A stretch of DNA of 64,000 nt from Elusimicrobia bacterium RIFCSPLOWO2_02_FULL_39_32 (GTDB lineage: Bacteria > Elusimicrobiota > Elusimicrobia > 2-02-FULL-39-32). Under the pieces are notes generated by a model. That model had not been told where the DNA came from. It ran no database searches and saw only the letters and a program-made list of their open reading frames with translations. Location of the stretch: assembly GCA_001800135.1 (NCBI GenBank), contig MGUU01000005.1, forward strand, positions 1 through 64,000. The letters are read 5' to 3'. Below, piece by piece: positions 41,701-50,700 of this stretch. Numbering within the stretch: the stretch's first letter is position 1; the number at the start of each line of letters is the position of its first letter. Made by a program: the position numbers and the translations under genes.

Positions 41701-44700
41701 ATGGATATAGCGGAATCCAAGATTTTTTTAAACAGTTAAGGGCAGACCATCTCTTTTCATCCAAAAGAAGCGTTCCTTGGCACTACATCATTCCAATCCC
41801 TTCTGATGTCCGCATCGAGATGGGCTGGTATTATCACCCTCTTATTTTATCAATGGATTCCCATGTTCGCGGAGAAGATCCTGGTTATACGGGTCATGAC
41901 ATTTTAGGCGATGAAGACGATTTAGAAACTAAAATAATTCTTAATCAAATCAAGGAGATTCTTGGGTCAGAGGGTTATGAAAAATTTTTATCATTAACAG
42001 AGAATACAAATCGGTCCACCAACGAAAAATCTGAATACAAAAAAATGCTCAAACAGGTTCAAAAAAGGATGGGATTAGAGAGTGAATCAGGAAGCATAGA
42101 CCCTGAACAAGATTTGGATACGGATGATGAGGAAATTGAAGAAACAGAAAATGGGAATACTCCCGCCTCCATTCTTGGAGCAAAGTGGGCGCATCTAGCG
42201 GGTGAGTTAGAATGGGCATTTTCAGTTCCATTCTTAATCATGGGCGCTAAGACCATTCTGCGGTGGGAAGCGGATCGGCTGATTGGTGAAGGAAAAGCAG
42301 ATACAAGTTTGTTGGATGATCTGGATAAACTAGAACCCATGGGTGCGGTTTCTTGGTTCACTGGAGCATTTGGTTCTATATCTTTAACTGCATGGATGGT
42401 CTATTCCATGATTTCCGGTGTGTGGTGGGATGGTGGAATAGCAGTTGGAATCTGGCTTTTAGCAAGTGGGATTGTATTTTCGCGAGAACATCCAAAATAT
42501 AAAAAAGATGGAAAGAAGCTTAACTATTTTGACAGAGCCATCCTAACAATAGTAGGAGCAATATTCGCCGCAGTAACTGTATCTCCAGCTGTTGTGTTCT
42601 CTATAGCGATCTCTATTCTTGGAATCCCTTTACTTTTGGCAGTCGTTGCTGGAATATTGTTTATTGAACCTTTCCGAAAACTAGCGCTTACCTATTTTGA
42701 GTTGGGGATCAAGGGAAGCATAAAACTACACAATTTTTATAATAACCGCATCTCACCCAAACTGGGTCTTATCCCTGCTTCGGTTTTACCTACCGGCGAT
42801 GAAGACGATACGGATCAAAAGTTCGATCAGTATCTAGCCCAAAATAATCTATCTGAATATAAAGCTCTCAAACAATCCTTTTCATCTGAAATTAAAAAAG
42901 CATTGTTAGAAGATTCTGCTTTAAAGCCGGTATTCTTGGTGCACGAACCGCCAGCTGAAATTATGAAGATAGAAAAGTATATGGGGCCGATTGAAGTTTT
43001 GCGCGAGAACGCTGTGGCGCAGATCGGAGGCGAGGAAATTCTGCACCGGACAAGCGGCTACTTCGCAGGCAGCGCCGAGGTGGCAAATTTAATGGCAGAA
43101 AATGGATACGTTATTGTTGCTGGAATGACAGACAAAGGGTATCCCGGGGAAAAAGATATTGCGAATGGTCGGCAATGCTACTTTCCTTCAGAAGATGGAA
43201 CATGGTTGTCTTTGAAAGGAAGCGGGAATTTTAGTCACGAAGATAAACCGTACGAATTTTATCCGGAGCATGGGAGCTATCGAGGGGTTGTTATTGGTAA
43301 AGAGCTGGGTTTTGCAGAAAAAGGAACTGCCGCAGTTGCCAAAGCAGGCGCTGGGAATTTGTTCCCTCTATTGCTTGCTGTAAGGCAACTGTACGCTCTA
43401 CCTGATGGCAAAGGGAATCTGGTAAAAATAGATTCTATTGAAGAGATTAAAGCGAACGGAATCACCCCGCGTCTTCTATTCAATCGGTTTATTACGCCGC
43501 ACCGCTTTTCAAAACTTGCTCAGCTGCTTCAAACAGACCCCGGTTTGCATAAACTTAAGGCAAGAATTTCCAGTACACTCGTGAACCTTGGCGAGGAACC
43601 TATTCGTTCGTCAGAAGAACTTTTGACTAGAGCGATGTATAAACTAGGCAAATTTGAAGCCTTCAAGCAGAATGCCGGATGGTTTAAAAAAACCCTGCAC
43701 GATCAGGATTTTACATTGGCGGGCGAAGAGGCGGACAACGAGGAATTTATTTCCGCAAAGGACTATATTGAGCGTTACTTAGAAGACCCATTTGAGAACG
43801 CAACTTATATGAGTGAAAACAAAAATCTTTTAGTGGATCATGGATTAAGTTTTTCGGGCTTGCACTCAAAAATTGCCGCTTGCGGATATGCGGCCAAACA
43901 TTTAATCAATCTCTATTTTGATGACACCCCAAAAGTGACTTTACCAGAGTTTTTGCTCTCACTGTTTTCTGGATACTTCGATCAGTTGGATGATAAATAC
44001 CTTGATTTATGGGTAGAACAATCGAAGATGGGAGAAAATGGGGACTTGTTTAAACTTCTTCAAATGACGGTTTCTGACAGCGTTAAACAAAGTAACAGCG
44101 CCGCTGATTCGAACGAGCTGGTTCAATCTATTTTTGCCTTAGCCATAGAAAAAGTGAGAGAGAAAACCGTCGCAGTCCTAGTTAAACAACTTAAAACGAT
44201 TGGGGATAAGGAAAAAAAAGATAAAAAAGAAGAGAAAAAGGAGATCAAAACTCACATAAGCGAAATATTGTTATTTGTTCAAAAACACAGAGAAGAAATA
44301 GAAAAAGACAAAAACTGGGGGCGGGAATGGATATTGGGCAAAATCAAAATTATAGAAGAATTAATACAAAACACTGTATCAAAGTACGATATTGATAATA
44401 AGAGAAAAACTAAAAATGAAATCACCCAACTAAAGATCTTTTGGCAATCAAAATACTGGCTGGCAAATAATGAGGTGACATTGGAAAGAGTTTGTTCTTT
44501 AGATAGTTTGATGGATCAAATTATTTCTGACTCTCTCAGCGTAGGGAATAAATATAAAGCAGAAAAAACGAATCTGTCAAAAGAGATGGAAGAAAGCCTT
44601 GCTGCCTTGTTTCAAATTGTAAAAGTGGATTTGGCAAACTCTAAAATTAGAGATCCAGCGGTTTTCGGAAGCACAGCAGAAGCTGCTGCCAAAGCTCGTA

Positions 44701-47700
44701 TTGAAATGTTTTATCGTCTAAATAAAGAGACACGGAAATTTCTCTTATCAGCTTTAGGAAGTCCCTATGTTCTCTTTTTTGGAGGGAAGTCGCAGCTCAT
44801 TGCTAAAGTTATTAAAAGCATTGATTTGCTTTATCGGGACATGGGGCGCTTTTCTGCAATGATTAAAGACTGGGTTCTGAATATTGCCTCAAATTTTGAA
44901 ACATTAAATGAAGTAGCGTGGGATAGAGATAAGAAGGTGTCGCACGATTTCGATTCCTCCGCCTCTATCACAGATGCGCTGCGTTTATATCAAAATCTGC
45001 TTGACAATAACCCTATCTTATCCTTGCCATTTGTGGGACATGCAATGGCAATAAAAAATGTTGTCAATCCTGATAACCATTTACAGGTTGGTCTCTATGG
45101 CGGCGCAGGGGCAGATATTTCTTCCTTTTTATTGGCAACGAATATAACTCAAGCCTATTTTGTTGAACAATATAAAGTAGATGCTCGTAAATTGCTTCAT
45201 CTAATAGATAATCATTGGGAATTTCTCTCATTTCTTTTATCAAAAGATGAGTATGCTCGTCAGAAAAAATTTTATAGTTTTGGAGCGCATATGGATATTC
45301 ATCAAAGTTCAATGGTCGTGGATGGAATAGAAATTGATCTCAATGTGCGGATTGTGCAGGAATTGATTGCAATGAAAATTGATAAAAAAACTATTTTTAT
45401 AAGCGAAGAAAATGGGAATACAAAAATCAGTTTTGAATGGAAATATCCGGGAACTCAAGAGACAAAAATCTACAACATTACCTATATTCAAGAAGATATA
45501 AAAACGATTGGACAACAAAAATTTGAAAAGCAAAATCCTTTCTTAGATCGCCTGCTTAAAGAGGGAATTGACCTTTATTACCAGCGCGCTCCCTCAACAA
45601 TTCCAAAATTTTACGAACAATTTATGGGGAGGATAGGATCATCTTTAAAACCAGGGGGCTTTGCTATTACGGATGATTTTATGGAGTTGGTTCTGAATAA
45701 TCCCACCCAATATTTAGAGTCAGAAGGCTCTATGTTTGGCCCTCCGATTTATTCCTACATGATGCGCTGGTGGGAATCCTTAATCCCTTTTAGTCCAGAC
45801 ACTTGGCCTTATGGCTGGTATCTTTCGATCCGACAAAAGATAAGAGTAGCTACAAGCTCTGAAGAGACCTTAGGAGCTGTGATGGTTTGGGCTTGGAAGC
45901 TGATCTTATTTTTGAGCCAATGGGCGCATTCAAGACTTAATTTTGTCCCGCTTCTTAAAAAAGAAAAATATAGTCTTGCAATGTATCGTAAAACTACAGC
46001 CTGGTGGTTAGAAAATATAATCTCACTTGTTGCTAGCGGATTCTCAACTGGGCTGCCGGTTTATCTTTTAACTGGAGAGCTCCACTTGGCAGCGGCTGCT
46101 ACCTTTAATTTTGTCTGGCCCATCTTTACACTCCTACATTTCCCTAATTTTATCGGCTCTTATGGATCACGAGATCCGCCTTTGCTCTATTTTGCAGCTG
46201 CGGGATTTTTAAGTTTTACAGGACTAGTCTTTGGATTTTCACCCTTTGATATTCAAGGGATAGTTTTCCACCTACTTATCAATTTTTCTCTTCCTTTCAT
46301 TACAGATTTTTCATTAAAAGTCCGATTCAAAAAAGTTTTAGAGGATAATTATGAGATTGGAAAAGTTAGAAAAATAGAACTCATTGGGAAAGGCACATAT
46401 ACAACCGCATATCAAGTTATAACTGACCATTCAAAATTTATTCTCCGATTAAATCAAGATAAGAAACCAGCAATTCTCTTTGAAACTCAATTAAGAAATA
46501 TTGCTGAACCAAATAGCCAAATTCCAAATTTTATTTTAACTAGAAATAGGAATAGCTCTGTTCAGTTTAGAAAACAAACCTTAACTCTTACCACTTTCCT
46601 TGATGGGATACGTGTCTCATGGAACGAAATTAATAATAATAGACTAAAAAATGCAGCATTACGATTGGCTGAATTCCACAAAATGTTCAAAGGCGCTATT
46701 GATTCATTCTCTATTGATCCACGCCGATTTGATTCTATTCCTGTCATTGATCTTGCAAATCTCGATCAAAGAGATCAGAGCGCAGAAAAAAAATTCGAAC
46801 GATTTTATGATTCACTGCCGTCCATTCTGCCAGTTGCAAGCTACTTCCACAATCATTATGAATTCTATATCGCTCAAATCAGGAAACTGAAAGAGAACAC
46901 TGCTGGAAAAATTGAACATCTTCCTCAAACAGTTTTTCACGGAGATTTCGCTGCATGCAATTTACTTTTCAAGGGAGATGATGTAAACGCGGTAATAGAT
47001 TTTGGCAACTCCAATATAGGCCCTCGAATTCTTGATTTTGCTAATCCCATTGTGCAGCAAGATGGCCAGTTAGATTGGCAGCGCTTTAAAGAATTTATCT
47101 CTGTCTATCAGTCGGTTGCAGAGGAACCATTGACTAGAGAGGAATTGGAACTTCTTCCTGAAATGTTTCGCCGCCAAATCTTACAGCAGATATTGTCTCT
47201 ATCTACTGTTATAAGGAATGGAAAAATTCGTAACTGGATCAATATGAAACGATGTCTGGTAAGCAATACTGAATTGCTCAAAAAATTAGAAACTCTTCCA
47301 TGGAATGAGCTAATGGCGGAAATCACAAATTTAAGTCCTACAATTCAGAATATCTCCTCTGCTAGAACCGATAAGGATAAGGCAAAAATTGGCAATCCTT
47401 CAGCCTCCATCCTTGGCGCAAAGTGGGCGAAGGTGGCAGGGATGCTTGAATGGGCGCTTGCTGTGCCAGCGCTGGCGTTAGCTGGAAAAGTAATCATTAA
47501 AGGAATGGCATGGGTTTTGGTGAAGGCGGGGCTGGCGGATGAGGAATTGCTAAAAGATGTGAGGGACGAATCCAAACTAAAACCAATGGATGCGTTTTCT
47601 AAGCTATTAATTATAGCGGGTTCGGTTTCAATGATTTTCTGGTTCGCATCAGCGATGATCTCAGGAATTTGGTGGCACGCGTATGTTTCGATAGGGATAT

Positions 47701-50700
47701 GGATGTTCTTTAGCGGGATTGTTTTCTCCAGAGAACATCCAGAAGTTCAAGAAGATGGGAAGGTATTAACCTATTTTGATCGCCTTATTTTGTTTGTTGT
47801 AGGCGCACTCTTAGCAGGAGTTACAGTGACTCCTGCTATTTTTGTTTTGATGGGAAGCCCGATTGCAAATTTGGAGGGTGTGACGCACTTATTGCAGGCG
47901 GCTGGACTTGGGTTAGTTCTAAATATTCTGCTGCATAAAACTTACAATGACACTATTCTTGCTGCGAGATGGTATGTAAATAAAGTCGAATCTGGTTTTG
48001 ATGCTAGATCGCCCCGAGAACTAATGCCAATTATGGCTGCGGCGGCCCTTGGTGTTTCTTCCTCACACGGTATTGTTCCCACTCAAATAAACCAAGAATT
48101 ACCAAGGCTAAGATCGAAAGAGTTATTACGGCTGTCATTTTATTCCTCCTCTGGGCAAATGAGAACACCCAATACAAAAAAGAGAATCCCAAGTATTATC
48201 ACACCAATCTTCAAAATCTTAGGAAGCTCTCTAAACACATCAGCTATTAAAAACGAAGAAAGCGCAACCGCTGACAGATTCATTGCCCATGATGATATTA
48301 GCTTTCTACGTCCTCTAGTGAAAAAACTCTCTAGCATGCCACTGATTATAACAGATACCCTGCTAAACCTCAACGCCGCTCTTTTTTACCATCTCATGCT
48401 TTGGATTTCAAAACTTCCTCTAGCTACCATTCCCCAGCTTAAACCAGAGGATGAAGATGCAAAAAAAATCGTTGAACTTGAAATAACAAGATTGAGATTT
48501 GAAAAAGCCCATCTGCTTTATCCTTTAAGTTACTTTTCTGATCGTTTGGGTATTAGCATTACTCAGATTCACCGCTTTTTGCATCGCCAAAGAAGCCTTA
48601 GTAAAGAAAAGTATGCTGAACTTATAATCCTGCTCGCAGAACTGGATAAGAGATATGATCTCAATTCCCTCCCTGACCATCCAACCCTTCTTGCAAAACT
48701 AAAGAAAACTGTGCTTGTTTATACTCATGCGGAAATCGCAAAAAGAAGCGGAATTGAAAGCGAGGGAACTATTTCCTTAATTCTTTCTGAAGCCCAAGGA
48801 TTTGGGCATGAAACTTACCGCAAGTTAGTTCCTTTTATAAGAGAAGTGGAACAACAATATCATCTGGATTCTTTACCGTATCACGAAATTATGATCGCAT
48901 TGCTTATAAAGGTTGTTAAAAATTATTCTTTAGGGATAGTTGCCAAGGAATCAAAAGTGAACAAATCAACGATTGCTAAACTTGTGTCTGGCGAGCACAA
49001 AGGCATGATCCAAAAAACATATCTCAAACTACTCTCATTTTTTGAACGAGTGAATGACCATTCTGAAATTGTTTCTCTACTACAAAACCAAAGGCAGCAG
49101 CATCCCCGAGCCTTAGATCATAAGTTTAATCAATATCTTATCCAAAACGATTTATCGCAATACAGCACACTAAAAACATCCTTTACTCCTGAAATAAAAA
49201 AAGTATTGCTGGAAAATCCAACCTTGCGTCCAGTATTTTTAGTATCCCTATCAGAAGAAAAAAAACAGGTGGGTCAACTAGAAGTTGTGGATCAAAAAGT
49301 ATTAGATCAGGTTGGCAAGGACGAACACCTTTCCAAATATCCGGACTTATTGAATAATGACTTCGATGATATGCGCGAAAAAATTTTGGAACGAGCCGGT
49401 GAAGATTTACTGGATGAATATACAGGATTTTTAGCTGGCTCTTTAGAGGTCGCAAATCGCATGGCGTTAGAGGGTCACAAAATGATCATAGGAGTTACAG
49501 ATCGGCCATACAATAATAATATGGGAATGGATTTCAATGTTGCCAATGGAAGACAAGTTTATTTCCCTTTAAAGGATGGAACCTGGCTGGGAGTAAAAGG
49601 AATAGGACAATTGATTGAAGAGGATCATGTTCCCTATGACCCGATGCATCATCGAGGCGTTCAATTTGGACTTGTGATTAAGATTGAAGTGGATCAAGCA
49701 GTAAAAGGATATTTAAAAATTAAAGAAAGCAGCGGAAGGTTTGCGCAGTTCTTAGGTTACAGGAGGCTTTATTCTGTGCCAAATGGTCATGGCGGTTTTA
49801 TAAGCACCTCAAAATTAAAAGACAGCGATGAAGAACTAATCCAACCTGTTTTGGTTTTTAACCGAGTTTTAACCCCGCATCGTTTAGGTAAACTTAATCA
49901 ATTACTGCAATCAGATCCAGAACTTCTAAATTTTAGAACCAGAGCTTCTAAAATTGCGGCAGCTGGTTTTACTCCGCCAAATAGAATTCTATCCAGCTCT
50001 GAATTCATGAATATGATTTTCTCTGAACTAGGCCGTTCTGAAGCGGTTAAACAGAATCATGGTTTATTTAAACAAACAATACACATACAAGATTTCACAT
50101 TATTTGGCGAAGAATCGGACAATGAGGAATTTTTCAACAAAGAAGAATATTTATCCTATTTAAATATTGACGGATGGGGTGGCAGAGAGAGTTTTTCTCT
50201 TTTTACAGAACAGGGGATCGGGGTTCAAGGAATAGAAAATAAGATGGTGGCCCTTGGCCGAATATTGACAAGATTAGAACCTACGGATTTAAAAATTTTA
50301 TTTCCTTCCCCTTCTCAAACTCTGGAAGTACTGTTCCAAAGTTACTTCAGTAATTTAGAAGAACCCTATTTAAAAGTTTGGGCAGAAAAACTCCCCAAAT
50401 CAAAAAGAGATTCTGTTCATCCCGCAGGATGGATACTGGATATTTCTAAACGAGGACTTGCTCTAATTCTAGCATTCAAAGAAATTGCGCCGCAGGATGA
50501 TTTTCTTTCAAACCCAACACAGTTAAGAGATAAAATCATTTATAAAATAATCGGTTGGGCTAGAGCAGAAGTTAAAGAGAGACGAAAAACCAATAAAATC
50601 ATAAATCGGTTGCTGAAGCGTTATACCAAAGCATCTCTTCCCCCTGCTTCTATCGCGGCAGATCCGGAAAATTATAAGGTTGGACCAAGCTGGTACAAAG

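Noticed and set aside
45064-45312. Antisense ORF of 82 aa opposite the methyltransferase-like domain
   Set aside because: The sense protein here is conserved between the two copies (LYGGAGADIS...), so the antisense frame is a shadow. No family or ribosome binding site was recognised.
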